From FEN-1219 sp963810755 (GTDB taxonomy: Bacteria > Pseudomonadota > Gammaproteobacteria > Steroidobacterales > Rariloculaceae), in the NCBI GenBank assembly GCA_963810755.1, contig CAWEOP010000003.1:1380141-1444140 (forward strand): DNA of 64,000 nt, given 5' to 3'. Both the position numbers and the translations under genes were made by a program. Below the pieces are notes generated by a model that worked only from the letters and a program-made list of their open reading frames with translations, was not told the origin of the DNA and made no database searches. This document shows, in pieces, positions 21,347 through 32,907 of this stretch (positions within the stretch are counted from its first letter, which is position 1; every line of letters starts with the position of its first letter).

Positions 21347-24300
21347 ATGCGGCCCTGGCTACGCAAGCTCATCAAGGTCACGCTCGCCCTCGCGGCGACG
21401 GGCGTGCTCTTGGTGCTGGCCGCGATCGGCGGATTCCGGCTGCTCGTCACGCAGCTGCCGAGCTATCAAGACGATCTGCAGGCCTGGGTGAACCGCGAGC
21501 TCGGGCTGTCGCTCACGTTCGCGCGGCTCGATGCGCGCTTGAGCTGGCGCGGCCCCGAGCTCACGTTCCACGACGCGAGCGTCGCGACCGAGGCAGGCGT
21601 CGTGCCGGTCCTGACCGCGCGCGTGGCGAGCGTGGGCTTCAGCCTCGTGCAGCTCGCGGCGCGCGTGCTGACGAGGCGCGAGCTCGGCGTCGACCGGCTC
21701 ACGTTCGAAGGTACCGAGCTCACGCTGGTCAAGACGGCCGACGGCGCGTTTCGTCTGCAGGGCGCGCCGAACGCCGCCGTCCGCGCGCAGGAGCTCAAGC
21801 TCGACGTCCCGCCCGACGTCGAGGTGCTAGTGCGCGACAGCCGCGTGCTGTACCTCGATTCGAGCCGCAGCGTCGCGTGGAGCTTCGAAGACGTCGAAGG
21901 CAGCATGCGGCGCGAGTCCGGGGCGCTCAAGCTCGCCGCGAACGCGCGTCCGCCGGGCGAGCTCGCGCGCGCGATGTCGCTCACGGCGCAGGGATTCATC
22001 CGCCGCGGCGGTGCCGCTTCGCCGGACGGCGCGGACGATTCGGACCGGGCCGCAGGTTCGCAGTTCAGCGGCGACTGGCGCGTCTCGGCGAACGTCGACG
22101 ACGTGGATCTCGCGTGCTCGCGCGCCTGCTGCCGGACTTCGCGGTCGTCGCCGCAGGCCGGCAACGGCGACGTCGCGTTGTGGCTCGAATGGCGACGCGC
22201 GCGAGCTCGTGGGCGGCACCGTCGAATCTCGCGCTCACCGACGTCGCGCTGCCCGACGGCGCTCGATGCCGCAGGGCTCGCGCTTACGACCGCATCGCGC
22301 TCAAAGGCGACTGGCAACGCGACGGCGGACAGTGGCACGTCGCGCTGCGCGACGTGGGCATTGCTCGCGCGGGGCGCACATGGCCAGTTGGAGTCGAGCG
22401 CGGAAGTCGAAATCGCGCGCGACGCGTCGGGCGGCGCTCACGCGCCTCGCGCTCAAGAGCGTCGTTCGTGCGCCTCGAGGACGTCACTCCGTTCGTTTCG
22501 CCGCTGCCCGGATTCGCGCTGCGCTCGATTCGTGGCTTGCGCTCGCGCCGCGAGGCGACCTGCGCGGCGGGTCGCTCGAGCTCGACAAAGACGGCGACGC
22601 GATCGACTACACGGTGGCCGCGCAGTTCACGGGCCTGGGCGTCGCAGCCCTTGGAAGGGCTGCCGGGCTTCGACGGGCTCACGGGCGAGCTGCGCGCGGA
22701 CCGGCGCAGCGGCCGCGTGGAGCTGCGCAGCGGCGCCGCGTCGCATCGATTGGCCCGCGGTGTTCCGCGAGCCGCTCGCGCTCGACTCCGCGACCGGTAT
22801 CGTCGTGTGGCGCGAAGGGCAGGACGCAGTTGCGCGTCGTGAGCGACGACCTCGCGCTCGCGACGCCGGACGCGGGCACGCGCTCGAACCTCGAGCTCAC
22901 GCTGCCGCTCGACGGCAGCTCGCCGCTGCTCGATCTCGCGACGTCGATCTCGAGCTTCGCGATCGGCGCCGTGCAGAAGTATCTCCCCGTGGGAAAGATG
23001 CCTCCGGGCGTCGTCGATTGGCTGAGGAACGCGCTTCAAGGCGGCGTCGTTCGCGAAAGCAACGTGCGTTTCCTGGGTCCGGTGAAGTCGTTTCCGTTCG
23101 ATGCCGGCGAAGGCCAGTTCCGCGCCGTCGCGACTGTCGAGGGCGGCCGCCTCGCATACATCGCGACTGGCCCTGGGCCGAGGACCTCAGCGGCACCGTC
23201 GAATTCGTCAACGCGGGCTTCGCAGCGCGCGGCAGCGGCCGGACGCTCGGCAACCGCACGTCCGACGTTCAAGTGAGCATTCCCGACTTGCGCACCGGCA
23301 AGCTCGGAATGAAGCTCGGCACGATTGGGCCGCTTGCGCAGGTGCTCGAGTTCTTGCAGAGCGCACCGCTGATCGCGCGCCACTTGGGCGCGGACTTCGC
23401 CCGCCTCGAGGCGCCGAACGGGACGGGCGAAGTGAGCGTGGACCTCGCCATACCGCTGCGCGACCGCGCGTCGTATGTGCTCAAGGCGTCGCTCGGCATC
23501 ATCGACGGAGAGCTCGCGTTCCGCGGATTCGTGCCGCGCGCGACGGAGATCCAGGGTTCGCTCGCGCTGAACGGCGCCACGCTGAGCGGCGAGGGAATCC
23601 GCGCGATTTTCCTCGACGGCCCCGTCACCGCGCGCGTCGACTCGCCGAAGTTGCCCGGATATCGCGCCCGCATCTCGCTCGCGGGCGAGGTCACGATCGA
23701 CGCCGTCGCCGACGCGTTCGATCTGCCGTTCGCGGAGTACCTCGCCGGCCAGACGGATTGGGAAGGCAGCCTGTTGATCCCGGCTGCGGAGCTCGAGGAT
23801 CGCCGGGAGCCGCGCATCACCGTTCACTCGAACTTGTCGGGTGTCGCGCTGCGCTTGCCCGCGCCGTTCGCGAAGGCACCGAGCGAGCCGACCAACCTCG
23901 AGATCGAGCTCGCGTTTCCCGCGAACGGCGGGCTCGAGATGCTGGGTTATCTCGGTGCCTCGCGCCGCTTCGCGCTCGATTTCGATCCGCAATCCGGCGG
24001 CGCGGAAGGCAAGTTCCGGTTCAAGCGTGCGGCGCTGCGGTTCGGCGGCGCGCAGCCGGAGCTGCGGCTCGACAGCGGCCTTACCGTGGACGGCACCGTC
24101 GCCGAGCTCAACGTGGACGAGTGGCTTGCGTTGCCGCGCGGCGAGCCGGGTGCCCCCGGGCAGTGGTCGGGATCGTTCGCCGGTGCGGAGCTCGAGGTCG
24201 GTGAGTTCGCGGCGTTCGGGCAGAAGCTAGGCCCGACCAAGGTCAGCGCGCGCCGCCGCACCGACGATTGGCAGTTCGAGATCGACAGTAATCCCGTCGC

Positions 24301-25297
24301 AGGCACGCTGCTCGTGCCCGTGGATCTCTCGAACGAGCCGCAGATCGTGGCCGTCATGCGGCGCGTGTACCTTGCCACGGGCGGCGAAGGCTCGCTCGGG
24401 AAAGTCGATCCGCGGCGTCTCCCGGGTCTGCAGCTACACGCTGATCAGTTCTCGCTCGGTCAGCGCCAACTCGGGCGGTTCGACGCGGAGATCCTGTCCG
24501 ATCCGCTCGGCCTCAGGCTCGTGTCATTCGAGAGCGCGACGGATAGTTTCAGCGCGCAGGGCAGCGGGGGCTGGTTCACCGGCGCCGACGGCGACACGAC
24601 GCGGCTCGCTGTGAGTCTCACGTCGTCGGAGGTTGCGAAGACGCTCGACCAGCTCGGCTTCGATCCCATCGTGCAGGCCGCAGGGCTCGACGTGACGGCG
24701 AGCGTCTTTTGGCCCGGTCCGCCCGCGGGCGACTGGATGGACCATGTCGGCGGCGATTTCGCACTGCACGCGACGAAAGGCAGCTTGCTCGACGTGCAGC
24801 CCGGCGCGGGCCGCGTCGTCGGGCTCCTGAGCATCAGCGCGCTGCCGCGCCGGCTCGCGCTCGATTTTCGCGACGTGTTCAACCGCGGCCTCGTGTTCGA
24901 CGAGATCAATGCGGATTTCGTGGTGATCGACGGCAATGCGTACACCGACAACCTGAAGCTCACGGGCCCGGTCGCGGAGATCGGAGTGATCGGCCGCACG
25001 GGTCTGCGCGACCACGACTACCGCACCCAGGCGGTGGTCACGGCGGAGCCGGGCAAGATGCTCCCGACCGTGGGCCTCCTCGGCGGGCCAGCCGTCGCGG
25101 CCGCGCTGCTGCTCTTCACTCGGATCTTCAAGGAGCCGCTGAAGGGCATCGGGCGCGCTTCCTACTGCGTGAGCGGCACCTGGCAGGAGCCGATGGTCGA
25201 GCGGCTGTCTCCGGAGCAACTCGAAAAGGGCGAGATCTGCGCTGAGCTGCCCCCGAACGGCGCGCTCGGCAAGCCCGCCGAAGTCGCGGCGCGTTAA
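21347..25297 (+). CDS. yhdP: YhdP-like (AsmA-type) large envelope protein, internal frameshifts
   Basis: YhdP belongs to the AsmA-like proteins thought to move phospholipids between the envelope membranes. The ATG at 21347 gives a membrane anchor (KLIKVTLALAATGVLLVLAA, near residue 10-35) and FRLLVTQLPSYQDDLQAWVN. About 1,317 codons are spanned, the usual size. Between about 22110 and 23240 the protein jumps among frames (for example LELTLPLDGSSPLLDLATS and GVVDWLRNALQGG in one, DLSGTVEFVNAGFAARGSG in another). The C-terminus has GPVAEIGVIGRTGLRDHDY and the YhdP-type FTRIFKEPLKGIGRASYCVS. It follows rng in the conserved order. Confidence 0.9.
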   Translation: MRPWLRKLIKVTLALAATGVLLVLAAIGGFRLLVTQLPSYQDDLQAWVNRELGLSLTFARLDARLSWRGPELTFHDASVATEAGVVPVLTARVASVGFSLVQLAARVLTRRELGVDRLTFEGTELTLVKTADGAFRLQGAPNAAVRAQELKLDVPPDVEVLVRDSRVLYLDSSRSVAWSFEDVEGSMRRESGALKLAANARPPGELARAMSLTAQGFIRRGGAASPDGADDSDRAAGSQFSGDWRVSANVDDVDLACSRACCRTSRSSPQAGNGDVALWLEWRRARARGRHRRISRSPTSRCPTALDAAGLALTTASRSKATGNATADSGTSRCATWALLARGAHGQLESSAEVEIARDASGGAHAPRAQERRSCASRTSLRSFRRCPDSRCARFVACARAARRPARRVARARQRRRRDRLHGGRAVHGPGRRSPWKGCRASTGSRASCARTGAAAAWSCAAAPRRIDWPAVFREPLALDSATGIVVWREGQDAVARRERRPRARDAGRGHALEPRAHAAARRQLAAARSRDVDLELRDRRRAEVSPRGKDASGRRRLAEERASRRRRSRKQRAFPGSGEVVSVRCRRRPVPRRRDCRGRPPRIHRDWPWAEDLSGTVEFVNAGFAARGSGRTLGNRTSDVQVSIPDLRTGKLGMKLGTIGPLAQVLEFLQSAPLIARHLGADFARLEAPNGTGEVSVDLAIPLRDRASYVLKASLGIIDGELAFRGFVPRATEIQGSLALNGATLSGEGIRAIFLDGPVTARVDSPKLPGYRARISLAGEVTIDAVADAFDLPFAEYLAGQTDWEGSLLIPAAELEDRREPRITVHSNLSGVALRLPAPFAKAPSEPTNLEIELAFPANGGLEMLGYLGASRRFALDFDPQSGGAEGKFRFKRAALRFGGAQPELRLDSGLTVDGTVAELNVDEWLALPRGEPGAPGQWSGSFAGAELEVGEFAAFGQKLGPTKVSARRRTDDWQFEIDSNPVAGTLLVPVDLSNEPQIVAVMRRVYLATGGEGSLGKVDPRRLPGLQLHADQFSLGQRQLGRFDAEILSDPLGLRLVSFESATDSFSAQGSGGWFTGADGDTTRLAVSLTSSEVAKTLDQLGFDPIVQAAGLDVTASVFWPGPPAGDWMDHVGGDFALHATKGSLLDVQPGAGRVVGLLSISALPRRLALDFRDVFNRGLVFDEINADFVVIDGNAYTDNLKLTGPVAEIGVIGRTGLRDHDYRTQAVVTAEPGKMLPTVGLLGGPAVAAALLLFTRIFKEPLKGIGRASYCVSGTWQEPMVERLSPEQLEKGEICAELPPNGALGKPAEVAAR

Positions 25298-25308
25298 GCT
25301 AGCGGCCC

Positions 25309-26121
25309 ATGAAGGCAGCAGCCATCCAGATGACGAGCAGCCGCGACGTGCGGCAGAACTTGGCCGAGGCCGGGCGCCTGATCGCGTCAGCGGCAGCGCA
25401 GGGCGCGCAGCTCGTCGTTTTGCCCGAGAACTTCTCGTTCATGGGCTCCACCGACGTCGAGCGTTCGGCGGCCGTCGAGCGCCCCGGCGACGGGCCCGCG
25501 CAGGCGTTCCTCGCGGAGACCTCGGAGCGACACGCGCTCTGGATCGTCGGCGGCACCATTCCGATTCGCGACGACGGCGCGCAACGCGCGAGCCAACGTT
25601 CGCTGTTGTTCGGACCGGACGGCCGCGAGGCTGCGCGCTACGACAAGATTCATCTGTTCGATGTCAATATCCCGGGGCGCGAGTCCGAGCGCTATCTCGA
25701 ATCGGCCGCGTCGATCGCGGGCGAGCGCGTGGTCAGCGCCGCGACGCCGCTCGCGCGCATCGGCATGACGGTGTGCTACGACATCCGATTTCCCGCGCTG
25801 TTTCACCGCTTGAGCGTGCTCGGCGCGGACGTGCTCGTGGTGCCGGCCGCGTTCACGGTGCCCACCGGTGAGGTCCATTGGAAACCGCTGTTGCAGGCGC
25901 GCGCGATCGAGTCGCTGGTGTACGTCGTCGCGTCGGGGCAAACCGGCGAGCACGCGGGCGGGCGCAAGACGTACGGTCACTCGATGATCATCGGGCCGTG
26001 GGGAGAAGTCTTGGCGGAGCTCCCGGCGGGTCCTGGTGTTGTGTGCGCAGACCTCGATATGATCCGGCTCGAGCAATTGCGCGAGAAGTTCCCCGTCATC
26101 GAGCATCGCCGGGATCTTTAG
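25309..26121 (+). CDS. Carbon-nitrogen hydrolase (Nit1/deaminated-glutathione-amidase type)
   Basis: The 270-residue protein is an intact nitrilase-superfamily amidase. The triad is Glu in LVVLPENFSFMG (about residue 41), Lys in ARYDKIHLFDVNIPG and Cys in IGMTVCYDIRFPALFHRL. These contexts match Nit1-type enzymes that repair deaminated glutathione, and genes of this type often sit next to yhdP and tldD. Substrate is inferred from family and neighbourhood. It starts 12 bases after yhdP. Confidence 0.9.
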   Translation: MKAAAIQMTSSRDVRQNLAEAGRLIASAAAQGAQLVVLPENFSFMGSTDVERSAAVERPGDGPAQAFLAETSERHALWIVGGTIPIRDDGAQRASQRSLLFGPDGREAARYDKIHLFDVNIPGRESERYLESAASIAGERVVSAATPLARIGMTVCYDIRFPALFHRLSVLGADVLVVPAAFTVPTGEVHWKPLLQARAIESLVYVVASGQTGEHAGGRKTYGHSMIIGPWGEVLAELPAGPGVVCADLDMIRLEQLREKFPVIEHRRDL

Positions 26122-26186
26122 CGTTGTCGCCCGCAGCGCGTTCCACGCCGAGCTCGGCGCCACAGTCCTTTTTTTGAGAGTAAAGC

Positions 26187-27671
26187 ATGATTGAACCTGA
26201 GGCCCACCGCCGTTCCTCGGCCGTCCCCACGGAAGACGCGCTCGCCGTCGCGCGCGAGCAATTGCTCGGGCGCGCCGGGCTCGATCTGAAGGTGCTCGAT
26301 CGCGCGATGTCAGCCGCGATGTCGCGCCGTCTCGACTACGCCGACCTGTACTTCCAGCTCACGCGCTACGAGACCTGGACGGTCGAGGACGGGATCGTGA
26401 AGGAGGGCGTGCACAGCATCGATCAGGGTATCGGCGTGCGCGCGATATCCGGAGAGCGCACGGGCTTCGCGTACTCGGACCAGCTCGACGAGGCGGCGCT
26501 GCTCGACGCGGTCGACGCCGCGCGCGGCATCGCGCGCGCGCAAGGCGACGGCAAGATCAAGGTCGCGCGACCGGTCGGCTACACGCCGCTGTATCCGAAC
26601 GTCGACCCGCTGCGCAGCCTCGAGGATCGCGCGAAGGTGGAGCTGCTCGCGGACCTCGATCGCAAGGTGCGCGCCATGGATCCGCGCATCGCGCAGGTGA
26701 TTGCGAGCCTCGCGGGCGTTTACGAGATCGTTCTGGTGCAGGGGTCCGACGGCACGCTGGCGGCGGACGTGCGGCCGCTCGTGCGGCTCAACGTGTCCGT
26801 GATCATGGAGGCGAACGGCCGCCGCGAGCAGGGCTATGCGGGCGGCGGCGGCCGAGGCGACTTCGGTGTGCTCACGGCCGATGGCCGGCCGCTCAAGATC
26901 GCGGCGGAAGCCGTGCGCTCGGCCGCGGTGAACATGGAAGCGGTGGCCTCGCCGGCCGGCAACATGCCGGTCGTGCTCGGCTCGGGCTGGCCCGGCATTC
27001 TGCTCCACGAGGCGATCGGCCACGGGCTCGAGGGCGACTTCAATCGCAAGGGCACGTCCGCGTTCAGCGGCCGAATCGGTGAGCGCGTCGCGACCGAGCA
27101 GTGCACCGTGGTGGACGACGGCACGCTGACCGGCAGGCGCGGCTCGCTCAACGTCGACGACGAGGGCACGCCCACGCAGTGCAACACGCTGATCGAGGGC
27201 GGGATACTCAAAGGCTACATGCAGGACAAGATGAACGCTCGCTTGATGCAGACGCGTTCCACCGGCAACGGCCGGCGCGAGTCGTTCGCTTACGCGCCTA
27301 TGCCGCGGATGACCAACACCTACATGTTGCCCGGCAAGTACGATCCGGAGGAGATCCTCGCGTCCGTCGACAAGGGGATCTACGCGCCGAATTTCGGCGG
27401 CGGTCAGGTCGACATCACGTCCGGCAAGTTCGTGTTCTCGGCGAGCGAGGCGTACCTCATCGAGAACGGCAAGAAAACCGCGCCGGTCAAAGGTGTGATG
27501 CTGATCGGCAGCGGCCCCGAGGTGCTCACGCGCGTGTCGATGGTCGGCAAGGACCTCGCTCTCGACGCCGGCCTCGGCACTTGCGGCAAGGATGGCCAGT
27601 CGGTGCCAGTGGGCGTCGGGCAGCCGACGATTCGCATCGACTCGCTCACCGTCGGCGGCACGCAGACATAA
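26187..27671 (+). CDS. tldD: Metalloprotease TldD
   Basis: TldD forms a heterodimeric zinc protease with PmbA/TldE that degrades unfolded peptides and matures some modified peptides and CcdA. The 494-residue product has the catalytic HExxH motif in GILLHEAIGHGLEGD (about residue 270), preceded by SGWP. The C-terminal domain (MPRMTNTYMLPG, GIYAPNFGGGQVDITSGKF) is typical. ATG 26187 is used; frame intact. Its partner pmbA is at 31535. Confidence 0.95.
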   Translation: MIEPEAHRRSSAVPTEDALAVAREQLLGRAGLDLKVLDRAMSAAMSRRLDYADLYFQLTRYETWTVEDGIVKEGVHSIDQGIGVRAISGERTGFAYSDQLDEAALLDAVDAARGIARAQGDGKIKVARPVGYTPLYPNVDPLRSLEDRAKVELLADLDRKVRAMDPRIAQVIASLAGVYEIVLVQGSDGTLAADVRPLVRLNVSVIMEANGRREQGYAGGGGRGDFGVLTADGRPLKIAAEAVRSAAVNMEAVASPAGNMPVVLGSGWPGILLHEAIGHGLEGDFNRKGTSAFSGRIGERVATEQCTVVDDGTLTGRRGSLNVDDEGTPTQCNTLIEGGILKGYMQDKMNARLMQTRSTGNGRRESFAYAPMPRMTNTYMLPGKYDPEEILASVDKGIYAPNFGGGQVDITSGKFVFSASEAYLIENGKKTAPVKGVMLIGSGPEVLTRVSMVGKDLALDAGLGTCGKDGQSVPVGVGQPTIRIDSLTVGGTQT

Positions 27672-27846
27672 TCGCTCGAATCGTCTGCGCACATCGCTGC
27701 GCACGGTTCACGGAATCGAAGACTTCCGCCGCGGTTCGAACGGCCCTGTCGGCGCGTAGAGACGCGCGGCTTGTCGCGGCGGGCAGACAGCTTGCGGCTC
27801 CGAGAAATCGGTCGCAGTGTTACGTCAAAGGGGCGCGCTCTTTGTC

Positions 27847-27860
27847 GTGATACCTATCAC
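27847..27860. promoter_or_regulatory. Perfect palindrome GTGATA-CC-TATCAC
   Basis: A 14-base sequence with two perfect 6-base arms lies in the gap between tldD and the small gene at 27916. Its symmetry and position suggest a dimeric regulator site for the small downstream genes. I cannot name the regulator. In a GC-rich region this AT-containing palindrome stands out. Confidence 0.45.
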
Positions 27861-27915
27861 TGCATCGGCACGCCGAGTCGTCTACGATGCTTTTCGTCAC
27901 TTCAACAGGTGGCAC

Positions 27916-28089
27916 ATGCCGAAGAATTTCGAAAACACGATGACCGAAGCCGATTTCAAACGGCCGTTGCTCGACGCGAACGAGGAACGCCTCGCACGCG
28001 AGCTGCAAGGCGATGCGGACTTCCGCGTCGACTCTCTCAACGGGTCGCTGCTCGGGCGCCTGCTGAACTTCCTTTCTGCCAAGCGCTAG
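27916..28089 (+). CDS. Small protein of unknown function
   Basis: The ATG at 27916 opens a 57-codon frame giving MPKNFENTMTEADFKRPLLD and ending GSLLGRLLNFLSAKR. Composition is ordinary (acidic middle, amphipathic C-terminus), unlike antisense shadows in this window. The same frame is open from 27817, but that would start within the palindrome region. No family is recognised. It could be a small cytosolic protein downstream of the palindrome at 27847. Confidence 0.45.
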   Translation: MPKNFENTMTEADFKRPLLDANEERLARELQGDADFRVDSLNGSLLGRLLNFLSAKR

Positions 28090-28226
28090 ACGCGCCGCTT
28101 CGATGACGCGCCCGCGCTCGAGGGCCGTCCTTCTTGCTCCACGAATTGCGGCGGGCCCACAATGGCCCGCGACGCGCTGAGCCTAGCCGCGGCCGCTCGC
28201 TGCGCGCCGCGCGGGAGTCCGAAGCC

Positions 28227-28430
28227 ATGTGGATATCCAAGCCGATCTACGAAGTGCTGCCGTTCTACTACGTGGTGCTCGGGCTCGTTGCTCTGCTCGC
28301 CCGGCTTTACGTCGACTATTGGTATTGGCCGTTGATCTGCACCGTGGTCGGAATTGGCAGCTTGATCGCGGGCCTTCTGGTGTGGCTGAAGCGCCGAGAT
28401 CATCGCGCGGGGCGGGAGCGCGGGACGTGA
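28227..28430 (+). CDS. Small membrane protein, two hydrophobic segments
   Basis: The ATG at 28227 gives a 67-residue protein: MWISKPIYEVLPFYYVVLGL, a first membrane segment, a tyrosine/tryptophan-rich turn (YVDYWYWP), a second membrane segment (LICTVVGIGSLIAGLLVWL), then a basic tail (KRRDHRAGRERG). The positive tail suggests a cytoplasmic C-terminus. The frame is open upstream of the ATG with no sign of coding. Function unknown; it is convergent with the ExeA-like gene. Confidence 0.6.
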   Translation: MWISKPIYEVLPFYYVVLGLVALLARLYVDYWYWPLICTVVGIGSLIAGLLVWLKRRDHRAGRERGT

Positions 28431-28446
28431 GCTGACCGCAGGAGCG

Positions 28447-29751
<1,305 letters not shown>

Positions 29752-29821
29752 GGGTGAGGCCGACTCTGAAATCGTAGACGCGAAGACTAATACAAAGACT
29801 GGGGTGTTTCGAGGAGCGCAA

Positions 29822-30926
29822 TCACCGTTCCGGCGACATAACGGCCTGGCGCAGGGCGCGGAAACGCTCGAGCAAGTGGGCCCGATCCGGGTCCACGAGC
29901 GTGCAGTGGCCCACTTTGCGCCCCGGCCGAGGCTCCTTTCCGTAGTCGTGTAGGTGTGCGCCCGGGATCGCGAGCAACACGTCCCTGCCGGGCAAAGAGC
30001 CGAGCAGGTTCAACATCGCGGCATGGCCGCGCGGCCGCGTGTCGCCGAGGGGCCAACCGAGCACGGCGCGCAGGTGGTTCTCGAACTGACTCGTCTCGGC
30101 GCCTTCGATCGTCCAGTGCCCCGAGTTGTGCACGCGCGGTGCCATCTCGTTCGCGACGAGCCCGGTGCTCGTGTGAAAGAACTCGACCGTGAGCACGCCG
30201 CGGTAGCCGAGCTCGCCCATGATCGCTCCGAGCCACTGCTCCGCCTGCGATTGCAGCGCGGCGTCGACGAAGGGTGCTACCGTCGTGCGCAAGATGCCGT
30301 CGCGATGCACGTTCTCCGCGAGCGGATAGATAGGCGCGTTCCCGGTCTGCGCCTTGGACCGCGATCAGCGAGACTTCGCGCTCGAACTGCACCCACGCTT
30401 CCGCGATCGACGGCGCACGGCCGAGCTCCTGCCACGCGGCCGCGAGCCGCGCCGCGGAATCGACGATGCGCTGACCGCGGCCGTCGTAACCCAAGCGCCG
30501 CGTTTTCAGCACGATGGGCCAGCCGAGCCGCTGTTGCGCGGCGAGGAGATCGTCGTCGGAGTCGATCGCGACGAATTCCGCGGTCGGGATCCCGAGCGAG
30601 CGGAACAGCGTCTTTTCGGAGAGGCGATCTTGGGCGACCGCGACCGCGCGCGGCGGTGGGTAGACCGCAACGCGATCGCTCACGGACTCGAGCGCCGTCA
30701 CGTCCACGTTCTCGATCTCGAGCGTCAGCACATCGACGCTCGCGGCGAGCTTGCCGAGCGAGTCGACGTCGTCGAGTGCGCCGAGCAACGCGTCCGCGAC
30801 TTGCGCGCCCGGGGCATCGGCTCCGGGGTCGAGCAAGCGGCACTCGATGCCGAGCGGATAGCCCGCGAGCGCGAGCATGCGGCCGAGCTGTCCGGCGCCG
30901 ACGATGCCCACTCGCTTTCTGTTCAT
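29822..30926 (-). CDS. purK: N5-carboxyaminoimidazole ribonucleotide synthase, one frameshift
   Basis: PurK carboxylates AIR with ATP and bicarbonate in purine synthesis. From ATG at 30926: MNRKRVGIVGAGQLGRMLAL, then LTLEIENVDV and LKTRRLGYDGRGQ (ATP-grasp). An extra base near 30354 breaks the frame; the continuation reads TGNAPIYPLAENVHRDGILR and TVEFFHTSTGLVANEMAPR, VHNSGHWTIEGAETSQFE. Length about 367 residues, normal. It lies immediately downstream of purE on the same strand, as a purE-purK pair. Confidence 0.94.
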
Positions 30927-30977
30927 CGTTGCAGCCGATCGTGCGTGGTTGCGGCGAGCGCCTGGCGCCGCGGGAGG

Positions 30978-31472
30978 CTAGAGCGTCGCGCGCGGATCGG
31001 GCTGATCGAGCACCTGCGCCGTCTGCGCCGCGCGATACTTGTCGAGGGCCGCGGCGATCGCGGGGTACTTATTCGCGAGGATCGAGGCTGCGAGCAGCGC
31101 CGCGTTCACGGCACCGCCCTTGCCGATTGCGACGGTCGCGACCGGCACGCCGCGCGGCATTTGAACGATGGACAGCAGCGAGTCGAGCCCGCTCAGGGCG
31201 CGCGATTTCACCGGCACGCCGAGCACCGGCAGTCGTGTCTTGGCGGCCGTCATGCCGGGCAGGTGGGCCGCGCCGCCCGCGCCCGCGATGATGACCTCGA
31301 GGCCGCGGCCGACGGCGCTCTCGGCATACTCGAATAGGAGATCTGGGGTGCGGTGCGCCGAGACCACGCGTACCTCGTGCGCGATTCCGAGCGCTTCCAG
31401 CGTTTCGGTGGTGTGCGTCATCGTCGCCCAGTCCGACACCGAGCCCATGATGACGCCGACCAATGGTTTCAT
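30978..31472 (-). CDS. purE: N5-CAIR mutase
   Basis: PurE moves the carboxylate of N5-CAIR to give CAIR. The 164-residue protein has VGVIMGSVSDWATM, VVSAHRTPDLLFEYA, IAGAGGAAHLPGMTAA and the GLDSLLSIVQMPRGVPVATV segment, all typical of class I PurE. The frame is intact. It precedes purK on the minus strand with a gap of 51 bases. purC is 3 kb away on the same strand. Confidence 0.96.
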   Translation of the reverse strand: MKPLVGVIMGSVSDWATMTHTTETLEALGIAHEVRVVSAHRTPDLLFEYAESAVGRGLEVIIAGAGGAAHLPGMTAAKTRLPVLGVPVKSRALSGLDSLLSIVQMPRGVPVATVAIGKGGAVNAALLAASILANKYPAIAAALDKYRAAQTAQVLDQPDPRATL

Positions 31473-31534
31473 CGGCGCATTGTACAGCAGTTAGAATTGA
31501 CTTCTCACCCGGCGAACCAAGGGACGAATCGATC

Positions 31535-32867
31535 ATGGACCGAATGGGCGTTGCGGAATCGCTCGAGAAAGTCGCGGCGCAAGCGGTCGAGCTAGCGCGG
31601 CGGCTCGGCGCGGATCAGGCCGAGGCCGGCGCGAGCTACTGACGAGGGGCTATCGGTCACGGTGCGCATGGGCGAGCTCGAGTCCGTCGAGCGACAGCGC
31701 GATCGCGGCTTGGCCGTGACCGTCTACCGCGATGCGAAGAAGGGCAGCGCGAGCACGACCGACTTCTCGGCAAGCAGCATCGAGGACACCGTCCGGAAGG
31801 CGCTCAGCATCGGCAGCTTCACCGCTGCCGACGAATACGCGGGCCTCGCCGATGCCGGCCTCATGGCGGTCGATCCGCCCGATCTCGATCTGTACTTCCC
31901 GTGGGCTCTCGACGTGGACCACGCGACCGAGCTTGCCTTGCGCGCGGAGAACGCCGCGCGCGCGCTCGACGCGCGCATCGCGAACTCCGAAGGCGCGACC
32001 GTGTCGACGGGCGCGGGTCATCGGGTTTACGCGAACTCGCACGGTTTCGTCGGCGGCTACCCGACGAGCACGCACTCGACGAGCTGCAGCGTCGTCGCGA
32101 AGTCGAATGGCTCGCTCGAGCGCGACTACTGGTACTCGGTGAATCGCTCGCCGGACGGGCTCGAGTCTCCCGAGAGCGTAGGCGAGGAGGCCGCGCGTCG
32201 AGCTGTGCAGCGGCTCGATGCACGCCAATTGTCGACGCGCGTGGTGCCGGTGATCTTTCCAGCCGAGGTCGCCAAGGGCTTGTTCGGTCATCTGATCGCG
32301 GCGATCCGCGGAACGGCACAATACCGGCGCGCGTCGTTCTTGCTCGAGGCAGTGGGAAAGCAAGTGCTGCCGAGCTTCGTCGACATCACCGAGGACCCGT
32401 TGATTCCGCGTGCGCTCGCGAGCGCGCCGTTCGACGGTGAAGGCGTCGCGACGAAGCGCCGCGAGCTCGTCAAGGGCGGCGTGCTGCAAGGCCTCGTCGT
32501 CTCGAGCTATTCCGCGCGCCGACTAGGCATCCCGACGACCGGCAACGCGGGCGGCGTCCACAACCTCATCGTGCGTCCGACGGCGGGCGCGCTCGCGGAT
32601 CTGATCAAGGGCTGCGACGAGGGATTCGTCGTCGGCGAGCTGCTGGGACAGGGAGTGAACATCGTGACCGGCGACTACTCGCGCGGCGCCGCGGGGTTCT
32701 GGGTCGAGCGCGGCGAGATCGTTCATCCGGTGCACGAGGTCACGATCGCGGGCTCGTTGCCCGAGCTGTTCAACAACATCCGGGCGATCGGCTCCGACAT
32801 CGACGAGCGCGGGACGGTGCGCTGCGGGTCCGTGCTGGTCGACGGGCTCACGCTCGCGGGGGGCTAG
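31535..32867 (+). CDS. pmbA: PmbA/TldE, partner of TldD, one frameshift
   Basis: PmbA is the partner subunit of TldD. From ATG 31535 the first frame gives MDRMGVAESLEKVAAQAVEL and GADQAEAGASY, then hits a stop caused by an apparent extra T at 31640. Removing it yields DEGLSVTVRMGELESVERQR, and the rest follows: YRDAKKGSASTTDFS, GFVGGYPTSTHSTSCSVVA, AEVAKGLFGHLIAAIRG and GVNIVTGDYSRGAAGFWVE. Length about 444 residues. The HExxH motif of TldD is absent, as expected. Convergent with yihY. Confidence 0.93.
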
Positions 32868-32907
32868 CCCGCGGTCGTGTTCGGCGCACGGCGCTCGACG
32901 CCGAGCG

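Noticed and set aside
20918..25297. An apparent RNase G-YhdP fusion protein
   Set aside because: The join results from an extra base in the G run at 21294-21298; restoring it ends rng normally at 21338 before the YhdP start at 21347.
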